From an uncultured Dorea sp. (GTDB taxonomy: Bacteria > Bacillota > Clostridia > Lachnospirales > Lachnospiraceae), in contig CAJUBG010000002.1 of the NCBI GenBank assembly GCA_910584575.1, positions 6,051-70,050 of the forward strand: 64,000 nt of DNA, in the 5' to 3' direction. How positions within the stretch are numbered: position 1 is the stretch's first letter; the number at the start of each line of letters is the position of its first letter. The notes beneath the pieces are model-generated. The model saw nothing but the letters and a program-made list of their open reading frames with translations. It did no database searches and had not been told where the DNA came from. Of the stretch, positions 50,132-58,842 are shown piece after piece. Made by a program: the position numbers and the translations under genes.

Positions 50132-52385
50132 GAATACAATGGTGTATCTGGCTGTGATTATCGTGGCCTTTTCAATTTGCATTGGGTATTATTATAGGGA
50201 AGATTATCAGTCCATGGAGACGGTGCAGGCTCATGTAGAAGGTGATATGATTATATTTAGTGAGGAAAGTGGTTTTTATGATGAAACGGTTACAGTTTCG
50301 CTGACGAAAAATGTGGAGGTACCGGCGGCTGCCAGTATTTTTTATACGTTGGACGGGGACGATCCTACTGTTGAGGACATGAGGTATGCGGGGTCTATAC
50401 ATTTGGATAAGAAGAAAGACCTTATGGTATATCCGTTGAAGGCGGTTGTTTATTACGAGGGGGAGTATAGTGAGATATATGAAAAAACATTTGTGGTGTG
50501 TGATGATGTTAGTAACGAATTAGATATAGATATTGTGAGTATTACGAGTGACAGAGAGAATTTGTATAATTATAAGACAGGGATTATGGTGCGGGGAAAA
50601 ACTTATGAGGAAGGAAGGCAAAATTTTGATGGAATTGGGATTGTTGGGGGAAACTATAGTAATAGAGGAGATGAATGGGTACGGGACGCACATGTAGCAA
50701 TGTTTGATATCGATGGACTGTTGACAGTAGAACAGAATATAGGTTTAGGTATATCGGGGGGAACTTCAGCGGCGTACAATGTTAAGTCATTGAAATTGAG
50801 TGCAGATAAAGTCTATGATAAGAATTTTGATAAATTTTGCTTTAATTTAACAAATGAAGAATTGCAATTCGCTTCGTTTTCATTTGTGAATGAATATAAT
50901 AGTATTCGCTTGAGATCAGGGAGTCAGGATATGAAATATGGAAATATACGTTCTGCGGTTGTTAGCAGACTTTCACAACTAAGTGCGTCAGATAGTTGTA
51001 CGGCATCGAAACGTTGTATCGTATATTTGAATGGTAAATATTATGGTCTATATGATATGCAGCAAAATTATTCAAGATCCTATTTGGCTAATCGATTTAG
51101 TCTGGATAATAAGGAGAATATTGAGTTGCATAAAGGGAATGAAGGAGGCGTATTTGTCAGTGCTGCGATTGCGGATTACTTTAATATGGATTTGAATGAT
51201 GTTATGAATAGGCAAATATTAGAACAACATGTAGATATGGACAATTATCTCTTGTATTATGCAATCAATATACTGTGCAATAATACTGATTGGCCAAATA
51301 ATAATTTTGAAATGTGGCGTTATACAGGAGGATATAACCGTGACAATCAATACAGTGATGGCAGATATAGATTTTTGATTTTTGATACAGATGTGACATA
51401 TTGTACTGAGTATTCGGAATATTTTTTTGATGGCTCGAAGGATGATACATTTGTATCTCTTATGGAAAGAATTTACAGGGGTTCGGAATCATCTTTTAGT
51501 AATGTTATGGCTTCAACATATTACCGAGATAAGTTTGTAACCTACATAGATGATTTGCTGAAAAACGTATTTTCTGCTGAAAACGTCATAAAGATTATTC
51601 GGGAAGAAAATGAGAAGATAGCAACAGTCAGAAGTAAATATTATGATAAAGAATTTGTGGATAATGCAGAATTTTATGTAGAACAGATGATGGTGGCAGC
51701 TCAGAAGAGGCCAGAAGAAATTAGAAATTTATTAGAATATTATTTTGGACTGTATGATAAGTATGAATTAAGATTAAAAACGTCAGAAGGAATAGCTGTG
51801 AAGTGGAATAATATGCGTATATATGCTAATAATAATTATAATAATCAGTATTATAGGGGTGTTGCTATGAGGCTAGATCAAGAGGCTTATCCAGGCTCTA
51901 CATTTCAATATTGGCTGGTTAATGGAGAGGAGGTATACGATACTTCATTAGTTATTACTGATGAGATGATTTTGGATGGATTTGTTGACGTTCAGGCGGT
52001 TGCTGTCATGGACGATTCTCCAGAAATAATTGTAAGCGAAGTGTCAGCGAAAGGACATACAGATTGGTTGCGCATTTGTAATGTGGGAAAGGAATCAGCT
52101 AATTTAAAAAACTATTTTATTTCGGACAATGAGAAAAATTTGAAGAAATACCAATTGCCAGATATTAAACTGGATTTTGGAGAGTCAATAGTCATTTATG
52201 GGAGTAAAAACCATAATGCGCTAGGTGACTATATATGTAATTTTAGTTTAAACGAAAATGAAACTTTATTTTTAAGCGATGAAAATAGCAGACTTTATAG
52301 TCTTGCTATTCCCAAGATGAGCAGTATTGAAACATATAAGCGTTATGATAATAGCAATTCGTGGTTTTTTTATATAAATCCATAA
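50112..52385 (+). CDS. CotH-kinase family surface protein with chitobiase-like and lamin-tail domains
   Basis: This 757-residue protein has an N-terminal signal-anchor (about residues 8-25), a chitobiase/hexosaminidase C-terminal-like domain (FYTLDGDDPT...YPLKAVVYYEG, about 60-125), a CotH protein-kinase-like domain (VKSLKLSADKVY; GKYYGLYDMQQNYSRSYL; NNTDWPNNNFEMWRY; FLIFDTDVTY) and a C-terminal lamin-tail domain (IIVSEVSAKGHTDWLRICN...). CotH proteins phosphorylate other proteins in spore coats; secreted members often accompany VTC-domain genes. GGAGG lies 18 bases upstream of the ATG, so the start is uncertain. A terminator follows. Confidence 0.85.
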   Translation: MMSKKHRNTMVYLAVIIVAFSICIGYYYREDYQSMETVQAHVEGDMIIFSEESGFYDETVTVSLTKNVEVPAAASIFYTLDGDDPTVEDMRYAGSIHLDKKKDLMVYPLKAVVYYEGEYSEIYEKTFVVCDDVSNELDIDIVSITSDRENLYNYKTGIMVRGKTYEEGRQNFDGIGIVGGNYSNRGDEWVRDAHVAMFDIDGLLTVEQNIGLGISGGTSAAYNVKSLKLSADKVYDKNFDKFCFNLTNEELQFASFSFVNEYNSIRLRSGSQDMKYGNIRSAVVSRLSQLSASDSCTASKRCIVYLNGKYYGLYDMQQNYSRSYLANRFSLDNKENIELHKGNEGGVFVSAAIADYFNMDLNDVMNRQILEQHVDMDNYLLYYAINILCNNTDWPNNNFEMWRYTGGYNRDNQYSDGRYRFLIFDTDVTYCTEYSEYFFDGSKDDTFVSLMERIYRGSESSFSNVMASTYYRDKFVTYIDDLLKNVFSAENVIKIIREENEKIATVRSKYYDKEFVDNAEFYVEQMMVAAQKRPEEIRNLLEYYFGLYDKYELRLKTSEGIAVKWNNMRIYANNNYNNQYYRGVAMRLDQEAYPGSTFQYWLVNGEEVYDTSLVITDEMILDGFVDVQAVAVMDDSPEIIVSEVSAKGHTDWLRICNVGKESANLKNYFISDNEKNLKKYQLPDIKLDFGESIVIYGSKNHNALGDYICNFSLNENETLFLSDENSRLYSLAIPKMSSIETYKRYDNSNSWFFYINP

Positions 52386-52395
52386 AATAAATATT

Positions 52396-52444
52396 AAAGA
52401 AGGGGATAATCTGGATAGGTTATTTAGAATATCCCCTTCTTTTT
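52396..52444. terminator. Bidirectional terminator between CotH and the choline-binding gene
   Basis: AAAGAAGGGGATA (52396-52408) pairs perfectly over 13 bp with 52430-52442, flanked by T-rich sequence on the right and A-rich on the left. Confidence 0.9.
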
Positions 52445-52449
52445 AATTA

Positions 52450-54531
52450 CTATTTTAAATATTCTAGAATTTGCTCTCCGGTTTTGTTACGGATTCCGGT
52501 AGAATCACTGACAGAACCGTTAGGCTGCCATGAAAATTTGGTGCCGGTTAGATATGAATTTGCATTTACTTTTTGCCGGTTTTCGTTTCCAAAGGATCTC
52601 CACCAGTTAGGATAATATTGCTGCATATATTGTTGAGCTAATCGTGATGCTACTGAATTCCCAGAACCAGTAACGGTTCCGCTGACTTGTACGCCTCCGT
52701 TAGGCGTACTATGAAGCAAAAGTACACTACTGTCGCTACATTGCCCTAATACAAGAAAGCAATGACCGTTAGGGATGCTTACAATGTCTCCTGGTTGGAA
52801 TGAACTGGATGGACTGCATGATACAGCATTTCCAAATCCATAGTTTGTTAGAGAAGAGGCAAATGAAGTTGCGTTTACGACATAACCAGAACTGTTTCGG
52901 CCTCCACTCACAGAGTTATAAATTAGCCATCCTAAATAGCCAGAGCAGTCTAGTCCCTTCAGACGCCATTGTCTGTTACCATTTTTCCAGGAGGTCTGAC
53001 CAGGACGGTAAGAATATCCATTTCTATTTGTATTAAAATATGTTTCCCACTCCGGCCAGACACCATCGTGCAACGCAGCTTCACCTGCTGCATTGTCTGC
53101 AATATTCCAGCCTCCGCCCCACACATATAGAGTTCTTCCTAACGGAAGTTTTGCATTGCGGATAATTCTTGCAAGATCTATCTCTGCCCAGGCGCCGGAA
53201 TCTTTATTAAGATAATATTTTGTACCGTCGATCATCTGAGAGCCGGTCAGCATTGCGCCAGAAGATGAAAGATAGTACCAATATCCGTCTACGAACTTCC
53301 AACCTGTCACCATTTTTCCTGAGTTATCCAGATAGTACCAATATCCGTCTACGAGTATCCAACCTGTTGCAATTTGTCCAGATGTATCATCGTAATAGTA
53401 CCATACTGAATTGTCTTTATGCCAACCAGTTCGCATGGAACCGTCACTGTTAAAATAATAAGTGAGTCCGCCAATTTGTTTTTGACAATTTGCAACCATC
53501 AATCCAGGATATGTCTGGTTATTGCTATCCAGATAGTACCATGTACGGCCTAAAAGTATCCATCCCGTATTCAATGCACCGTCAGAATTTGTAAAGTACC
53601 ATCCTTCAGGAGATTGAACCCATCCAGTCTGCATAGCGCCATTATCGGTAAAAAAGTAAGTATTCCCATTAATAGATTTTTTACAGTTGTAAACCATCAG
53701 ACCAGGATACGAGTGATTATCGGCGTCCATATAGTACCAGGTACTACCCTGCAAAATCCAACCGGTCTTTATGGCACCGTTGGAGTCTGTAAAATACCAT
53801 CCTTCGGGAGATTGAACCCATCCAGTCTGCATAGAACCACTATCGGTAAAAAAGTAAGTATTCCCATTAATAGATTTTTTACAGTTGTAAACCATCAGAC
53901 CAGGATATGCCTGGTTGTTAGTATCCAGATAATACCATGTATTGTCCAGTAATAGCCATCCAATCTGCATAGCACCGCTGGAATCTGCAAAATACCATCC
54001 TTCGGGAGATTGAACCCATCCAGTCTGCATAGCGCCACTGTCAGAGAAAAAGTATGTAGAATTGTTAATTTTTCTGTTTTGACTGGAAAGCATCACACCC
54101 GGCTTTTGCTGATTATCTGCATCCAGATAGTACCAGACATCATCTATTAATTGCCAGCCAGTCAGTTTTAATCCAGATTCGGGTGAATAGTAGTACCAAT
54201 CTTTACCTTCCAGATACCATCCATAATGAGTTTCATTTTCAACTGTCGTTTCAAGATCAGCAGGATCTTCTGGTTTGGTTTCAATTTCAGTTGAATCTCC
54301 GATACCAGTTTTAGGATTAATTGATTCTTTCACCTTGGTAGAAGCTTCGAGATTAGACTCCGTATTGGATTGTTCTTTAAGTCCAGGTTCAGTATCGACT
54401 TGAGTATTGAGTTCGGCCCCAGGCTCAGTTTTAGTTACATCTTCAGTTTCATCTGCATATGCAGTCATTGCTAATTGAACATAGAACAGCAATAAAATTA
54501 TAAATCTTATTACATTTATTCTTTGTTTCAT
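52450..54531 (-). CDS. Choline-binding-repeat protein with NlpC/P60-like C-terminal domain
   Basis: This 693-residue secreted protein has a signal peptide (to about residue 26, ending MTAYADE), an acidic Glu/Thr-rich linker (about 27-105), then roughly fourteen choline-binding/glucan-binding type repeats (GW...YYLD, about 105-455), then a catalytic-type domain. The last has LYVWGGGWN, LKGLDCSGYLGW (Cys529) and PGDIVSIPNGHCFLVLG (His590), the Cys-His pair of NlpC/P60-like peptidases that cut peptidoglycan stem peptides. It would attach to phosphocholine on cell-wall polymers made by the adjacent lic genes. It is divergent from licC-licA. Start choice: ATG at 54531 after AGAAG; 54552 is an alternative. 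Confidence 0.87.
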   Translation of the reverse strand: MKQRINVIRFIILLLFYVQLAMTAYADETEDVTKTEPGAELNTQVDTEPGLKEQSNTESNLEASTKVKESINPKTGIGDSTEIETKPEDPADLETTVENETHYGWYLEGKDWYYYSPESGLKLTGWQLIDDVWYYLDADNQQKPGVMLSSQNRKINNSTYFFSDSGAMQTGWVQSPEGWYFADSSGAMQIGWLLLDNTWYYLDTNNQAYPGLMVYNCKKSINGNTYFFTDSGSMQTGWVQSPEGWYFTDSNGAIKTGWILQGSTWYYMDADNHSYPGLMVYNCKKSINGNTYFFTDNGAMQTGWVQSPEGWYFTNSDGALNTGWILLGRTWYYLDSNNQTYPGLMVANCQKQIGGLTYYFNSDGSMRTGWHKDNSVWYYYDDTSGQIATGWILVDGYWYYLDNSGKMVTGWKFVDGYWYYLSSSGAMLTGSQMIDGTKYYLNKDSGAWAEIDLARIIRNAKLPLGRTLYVWGGGWNIADNAAGEAALHDGVWPEWETYFNTNRNGYSYRPGQTSWKNGNRQWRLKGLDCSGYLGWLIYNSVSGGRNSSGYVVNATSFASSLTNYGFGNAVSCSPSSSFQPGDIVSIPNGHCFLVLGQCSDSSVLLLHSTPNGGVQVSGTVTGSGNSVASRLAQQYMQQYYPNWWRSFGNENRQKVNANSYLTGTKFSWQPNGSVSDSTGIRNKTGEQILEYLK
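53643..53907. repeat. 67-bp identical direct repeat inside the choline-binding gene
   Basis: The sequences 53643-53709 and 53841-53907 are identical over 67 bp and are 198 bp (66 codons) apart, in phase with the protein repeats. Recombination between them would remove or add three choline-binding modules. Confidence 0.85.
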
Positions 54532-54567
54532 CTTCTTTATTTCTCCCTTCATAAATATTTCATTTTT

Positions 54568-54596
54568 ATTATAACTTTAAATATGATTTTTTACAA
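54568..54596 (-). promoter_or_regulatory. Promoter of the NlpC/P60-like choline-binding gene
   Basis: On the minus strand TTGTAA (54591-54596) and TATAAT (54568-54573) are 17 bp apart. It is back to back with the lic promoter. Confidence 0.7.
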
Positions 54597-54602
54597 TTGG
54601 TA

Positions 54603-54631
54603 TTGCCTTTTTATAGTAATAGATATATAAT
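54603..54631 (+). promoter_or_regulatory. Promoter of the lic operon
   Basis: TTGCCT at 54603-54608, 17-bp spacer, TATAAT at 54626-54631. Its -35 is six bases from the -35 of the divergent choline-binding gene, so a bound regulator could affect both. Confidence 0.75.
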
Positions 54632-54665
54632 TAACTTGTTCACTAAAAAGAAAGGAATGATATAC

Positions 54666-56411
54666 ATGAACAAGCAGGATTATGATATTATGAACGCTAT
54701 TATAAAAAGTCCGTATTTAAATCAAAGAGACCTTGCGAATCGCTCTGGTTATTCTGTGGGGAAGGTAAATAGTTCTTTAAAAGTATTACTGAGTCATCAA
54801 TATATAGATGAAGATATACATCTGACGGCAAATGCATGGAAAGAATTGGGAGAAAAGAAACCAAAGAATGCAGTAATACTTGCAGCAGGGTATGGGATGC
54901 GTATGATCCCAATTAATGTAGAAGTGCCAAAGGGGCTTCTTGAAGTGCAAGGAGAGCCGCTGATTGAGCGAGTAATATGCCAATTACATGAAGCAGATGT
55001 GAAAGAGATTTACATTGTAGTTGGCTTTATGAAAGAACAGTATGAATATTTGATTGATAAATATGATGTAAAGCTGGTGTTTAACCGTGAGTATTCTACA
55101 AAGAATAATCTGTATTCTCTACGATGTGTTGCCGATAAAATTGGAAATACTTATATTGTTCCATGCGATATCTGGTGTAAGGATAATCCGTTTTCCCAAC
55201 ATGAATGGTATTCTTGGTATATGGTGACAGAGCAGGAGTCAGAAGAAAGCACGGTCAGGGTCAGCCGAAAAAAAGAACTGGTGAATATTAGAAAAGATGA
55301 GACTGGTAATGCCATGATAGGGATTTCATATCTTATTGCAGAAGATGCCTATGTGCTCAGAAAAACGATAAAGGAATATACCTCAAGGAAAGAATATAAC
55401 CATGCTTTTTGGGAACAAGCGCTTTTTAATGAAAAGGGAGTGGCAGTTGGGGCAAAGATGGTTGAGAGTACAAATGTATATGAGATTAACACTTATGAGC
55501 AGTTAAGAGAATTAGACGACGGCTCTGATCAATTAAAATCGCATGTACTTCAATTTATAGCAGACATTCTGAAGTGTCCTTTAGATGAGATAGAGAATAT
55601 CAGGGCGTTGAAGAAGGGGATGACGAATCGGTCGTTTGGATTTGAAGTCAGAGGACAACAGTATATTATGAGAATACCCGGAGAAGGCACAGATAAGATG
55701 ATTAACCGGAAAAATGAATGGCTAGTATATAAGTGTCTGGAAGGAAGAAAGATTACGGATCCTGTGGTATACATTTCGCCGGATAACGGCTACAAGATTA
55801 CCAAATTTATTTCAAATGTCAGAATTTGTGATAGTAATAATCCTGAAGACGTTGCAAAATGCATGTGTTATCTGAAAAGGTTTCACGATTTGAATATTCA
55901 TGTAGATCATTCATTTGATCTTTATGAAAGGTTAGAATATTATGAAAAACTACGGGGAAATGTACCTTCGATGTATCGTGATTATGCCTATACAAAAGAA
56001 AAGATGTATAAGTTAAAAAAATTTATTGATGAACAGCCAAAACAGATTTCGCTAACTCATATCGATGCGGTATGTGATAATTTTTTGATTACGGATGAAA
56101 AAATTTATCTTATCGACTGGGAATATGCAGGTATGCAGGATGTACATGTTGATATTGCCATGTTTGCAGTATATTCTATGTATGGGCGAGAGAAAGTTGA
56201 TGAATTGATTGTACATTATTTTCAGGGAGAGCCTGACTATGATGTTAAGACCAAAATTTACTGTTATATTGCAATTTGTGGTTTTGTGTGGAGTAACTGG
56301 TGTGAATATAAGAGAATTTGTGGAGTGGAATTTGGAGAATATTCGTTAAGACAGTATAGATTTGCGAAGGAGTATTATGCAATAGCGAAAGAGAGAATTG
56401 GTCATGAGTGA
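54666..56411 (+). CDS. licA: LicC-LicA fusion: winged helix, CTP:phosphocholine cytidylyltransferase and choline kinase
   Basis: This 581-residue protein has three domains. Residues 1-62 look like a winged helix (LNQRDLANRSGYSVGKVNSSLKVLL). Residues 65-290 are an NTP transferase (AVILAAGYGMRM; PKGLLEVQGEPLIERVI; PCDIW). Residues 300-581 are a choline-kinase/aminoglycoside-phosphotransferase fold (KGMTNRSFGFEVRGQQYIMRIPG; THIDAVCDNF with His465, Asp467 and Asn472; LIDWEYAG with Asp484). Together it would phosphorylate choline and activate it as CDP-choline. The N-terminal helix suggests DNA binding or another regulatory role, inferred only. It is the first gene of the lic operon. I start at 54666, after AAAGGAA. 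Confidence 0.85.
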   Translation: MNKQDYDIMNAIIKSPYLNQRDLANRSGYSVGKVNSSLKVLLSHQYIDEDIHLTANAWKELGEKKPKNAVILAAGYGMRMIPINVEVPKGLLEVQGEPLIERVICQLHEADVKEIYIVVGFMKEQYEYLIDKYDVKLVFNREYSTKNNLYSLRCVADKIGNTYIVPCDIWCKDNPFSQHEWYSWYMVTEQESEESTVRVSRKKELVNIRKDETGNAMIGISYLIAEDAYVLRKTIKEYTSRKEYNHAFWEQALFNEKGVAVGAKMVESTNVYEINTYEQLRELDDGSDQLKSHVLQFIADILKCPLDEIENIRALKKGMTNRSFGFEVRGQQYIMRIPGEGTDKMINRKNEWLVYKCLEGRKITDPVVYISPDNGYKITKFISNVRICDSNNPEDVAKCMCYLKRFHDLNIHVDHSFDLYERLEYYEKLRGNVPSMYRDYAYTKEKMYKLKKFIDEQPKQISLTHIDAVCDNFLITDEKIYLIDWEYAGMQDVHVDIAMFAVYSMYGREKVDELIVHYFQGEPDYDVKTKIYCYIAICGFVWSNWCEYKRICGVEFGEYSLRQYRFAKEYYAIAKERIGHE

Positions 56412-57270
56412 AAGAAATGCAATCATAATGGCGGCAGGAATGTCTACCAGGTTTGTACCACTATCTGTTGAAATGCCAAAAGCTCTTCTTAGAGTAAAGG
56501 GAGAGGTGTTGATTGAGCGACAGATTGAACAGTTAAAGGATGCAGGGATTAGCGAGATAGTAGTGGTTACGGGGTATTTGAAAAAGCAGTTCGATTATTT
56601 GAGTAAGCGATATGGAATTACGCTTATTGAGAATCCAGTTTATCAGGTCAGGAATAATCATTCTACATTATTTGCAGCAAAAAATTATCTGAGGGATACA
56701 TTTATCTGCAGCGGAGACAATTATTTTACGGAGAATGTATTTGTGGAAAAAAGCAGCCTTGCTTATTATGCTACAGTTTATGAGGACGGAGATACGGATG
56801 AATGGTGTCTGAGGACGGATGAAAAAGGAAAGATACAGGATGTTGTAATCGGCGGAAAGGATTCCTGGGTTATGAAAGGGCATGCATATTTTACTACAGA
56901 ATTCTCAGAAAAGTTTATTCCTTATCTAGAAAAAGCGTATTCGGATCCGGGTTGTGCGAATCAATTCTGGGAAGAAATTTATATGGAGCATATCTATGAA
57001 TTGGAATTGTATGTCCGCAAATATGAGAACGGAATCATCGAAGAATTCGATAGTATTGAGGAGTTGAGGGAATTTGATGAGATATATAAAGACCAGAGCG
57101 GAAGCAAAATATTACGGCATATAAGTGAGATGTTGGAATATAAAGAAAGTGAGTTCAAAGAAATTATACCAGTGAAAGAACAGGGCAAGGTGACGGGGTT
57201 CTCCTTCCGATGTAGGAGACACTGTTATATTTATCACTTTGAAACGGGATTATTAAAAATAGAGGGATAA
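56404..57270 (+). CDS. licC: Second LicC-type nucleotidyltransferase with truncated kinase-like tail
   Basis: This 288-residue protein has AIIMAAGMSTRF, PKALLRVKGEVLIERQIEQL and the metal-binding CSGDNYFTEN, a LicC-type cytidylyltransferase for phosphocholine. The last 55 residues (GSKILRHISEMLEYKESEFKEIIP...GFSFRCRRHCYIYHFETG) align by eye with the start of the kinase domain of the previous gene, but the rest of the kinase is absent. So this looks like a paralogue shortened by a deletion. It overlaps the previous stop by 8 bp. Both copies keep intact active-site motifs, so both may function. Confidence 0.8.
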   Translation: MSERNAIIMAAGMSTRFVPLSVEMPKALLRVKGEVLIERQIEQLKDAGISEIVVVTGYLKKQFDYLSKRYGITLIENPVYQVRNNHSTLFAAKNYLRDTFICSGDNYFTENVFVEKSSLAYYATVYEDGDTDEWCLRTDEKGKIQDVVIGGKDSWVMKGHAYFTTEFSEKFIPYLEKAYSDPGCANQFWEEIYMEHIYELELYVRKYENGIIEEFDSIEELREFDEIYKDQSGSKILRHISEMLEYKESEFKEIIPVKEQGKVTGFSFRCRRHCYIYHFETGLLKIEG

Positions 57271-57274
57271 GATA

Positions 57275-58798
57275 ATGGAAGAAAAAAATAAATTATTAAA
57301 ACGGTTAGATTTGTCAACAATGATTGTACCTTTAGTTATGATTGTATTTTTATGTATTGTGTTTATGGCTATGCCTGAGCAATCGCAAAGTGTTTTGACG
57401 AGCATACGATTTTTTTTGGGAGATGACATGGGAATCTATTATGTATTCCTTGGTGTTGGGGCTGTAGTATGCTCGCTCTTTATGGCATTCTCGAAGTATG
57501 GAGAAATAAGGCTGGGAAACCAGGAAAAGCCACAGTATAGCACATTTAAATGGGGGACAATGATATTTACTTCAACGATGGCGGCAGACATTTTGTTCTA
57601 TTCTCTATGTGAGTGGGCGCTGTATGGAAATGATCCGCATATTCTGGCTTTAGGTGGTATGCAAAAATGGGCTCCTACATATACGCTGTTCCATTGGGGA
57701 CCGATTGCATGGAGTTTTTATATTGTTCTGGCAGTTGCGTTTGGGTTTATGATTCATGTAAGGGGTAGAGAGAAGCAGAAATTTTCAGAAGCATGCAGGC
57801 CATTATTAGGTAGCAGGGTGGATGGAGTATTGGGGAGAGTCATTGATCTCCTGGCTGTGATTGCATTGTTGGCAGGGACAGCTACCACATTTTCATTGGC
57901 TACCCCGTTATTGGCTGAGGCTTTGGGAAATGTATTCGGAATTCCTTCAGGGATTACGATGACGATTCTTCTGTTGTTGGCTATTGCTTTTGTTTATACG
58001 CTGACCGTATGGTTTGGGATGAAAGGTGTATCCAGACTTGCAGGTATTTGCGCATATCTCTTTTTTATCTTGCTAGGATACGTTCTGTTCTGTGGAGGAG
58101 AGTGTCGATATATTCTTGAAACAGGAGTTTCTTCAATAGGTAATCTGGTACAGAATTTTATAGGGATGGCAACTTGGATGGATCCAGCGAGAGAAACTTT
58201 CTTTGTCCAGAACTGGAGTATCTTCTATTGGGCTTACTGGATGGCATGGTGTGTAGCGACTCCGTTTTTTATCGGAATCATCAGTAAAGGAAGGACGGTT
58301 CGGAATATGGTTCTTGGAGCCTATGGATGCGGTCTTGCCGGAACATTTATGTCTTTCATTGTTCTTGGAAATTATGGGATGGCACAGCAGGTGAATGGTA
58401 CTGTGGATGCGTTGGGAAGTCTTGCTGACGGTATGGAAATCTCGGAAGTAATCTTAAAGATTTTAAATACATTGCCGAGGGCAAAATTCGTTATGGTCAT
58501 TTTGGTGATTACCATGATTGCATTCTATTCTACGACTTTTGATGCATTGACGATGGTGGTTTCATCCTATTCTTATAAATTTCTGAAAACGGATGAAGAA
58601 CCAGATAAAATGATCAGGACATTCTGGGCAGTGTTGTTTATTCTGTTTCCGATTGCATTGATTTTTGCTGAGAATTCAATGAATAGTCTACAGTCGGTGG
58701 CGATTATTGCAGCATTCCCGATTGGAATTATTGTGATAGTGATTATTGCAAGCTTCTTTAAGGATGCTAGGGAGTATCTTGAAGATGGGAACGAGTAA
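57275..58798 (+). CDS. BCCT family transporter (choline/betaine type)
   Basis: This 507-residue permease has twelve predicted membrane segments and the BCCT substrate region (WGTMIFTSTMAADILFYSLCEW; FHWGPIAWSFYIVL). Several Trp residues near the fourth and eighth helices match the aromatic cage for quaternary ammonium groups. The family imports choline, glycine betaine or carnitine with Na+ or H+. Four bases after the licC stop codon, it is the choline supplier of the lic operon, the role of LicB elsewhere, which belongs to a different family. A strong terminator follows. Confidence 0.88.
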   Translation: MEEKNKLLKRLDLSTMIVPLVMIVFLCIVFMAMPEQSQSVLTSIRFFLGDDMGIYYVFLGVGAVVCSLFMAFSKYGEIRLGNQEKPQYSTFKWGTMIFTSTMAADILFYSLCEWALYGNDPHILALGGMQKWAPTYTLFHWGPIAWSFYIVLAVAFGFMIHVRGREKQKFSEACRPLLGSRVDGVLGRVIDLLAVIALLAGTATTFSLATPLLAEALGNVFGIPSGITMTILLLLAIAFVYTLTVWFGMKGVSRLAGICAYLFFILLGYVLFCGGECRYILETGVSSIGNLVQNFIGMATWMDPARETFFVQNWSIFYWAYWMAWCVATPFFIGIISKGRTVRNMVLGAYGCGLAGTFMSFIVLGNYGMAQQVNGTVDALGSLADGMEISEVILKILNTLPRAKFVMVILVITMIAFYSTTFDALTMVVSSYSYKFLKTDEEPDKMIRTFWAVLFILFPIALIFAENSMNSLQSVAIIAAFPIGIIVIVIIASFFKDAREYLEDGNE

Positions 58799-58837
58799 AA
58801 AGAGATTGTCTCATTTTAAATGAGACAATCTCTTTTT
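58797..58837. terminator. Bidirectional terminator after the lic operon
   Basis: AGAGATTGTCTCATTT (58801-58816) is exactly complementary to 58818-58833, with A-runs and T-runs extending the stem to about 20 bp. It serves the lic operon and the convergent choline-binding gene. Confidence 0.95.
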
Positions 58838-58842
58838 AGATA

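Noticed and set aside
54597..54700. Phase-variable tetranucleotide repeats at the start of the lic operon, as in Haemophilus licA
   Set aside because: No tandem four-base repeats occur at the 5' end of this gene.
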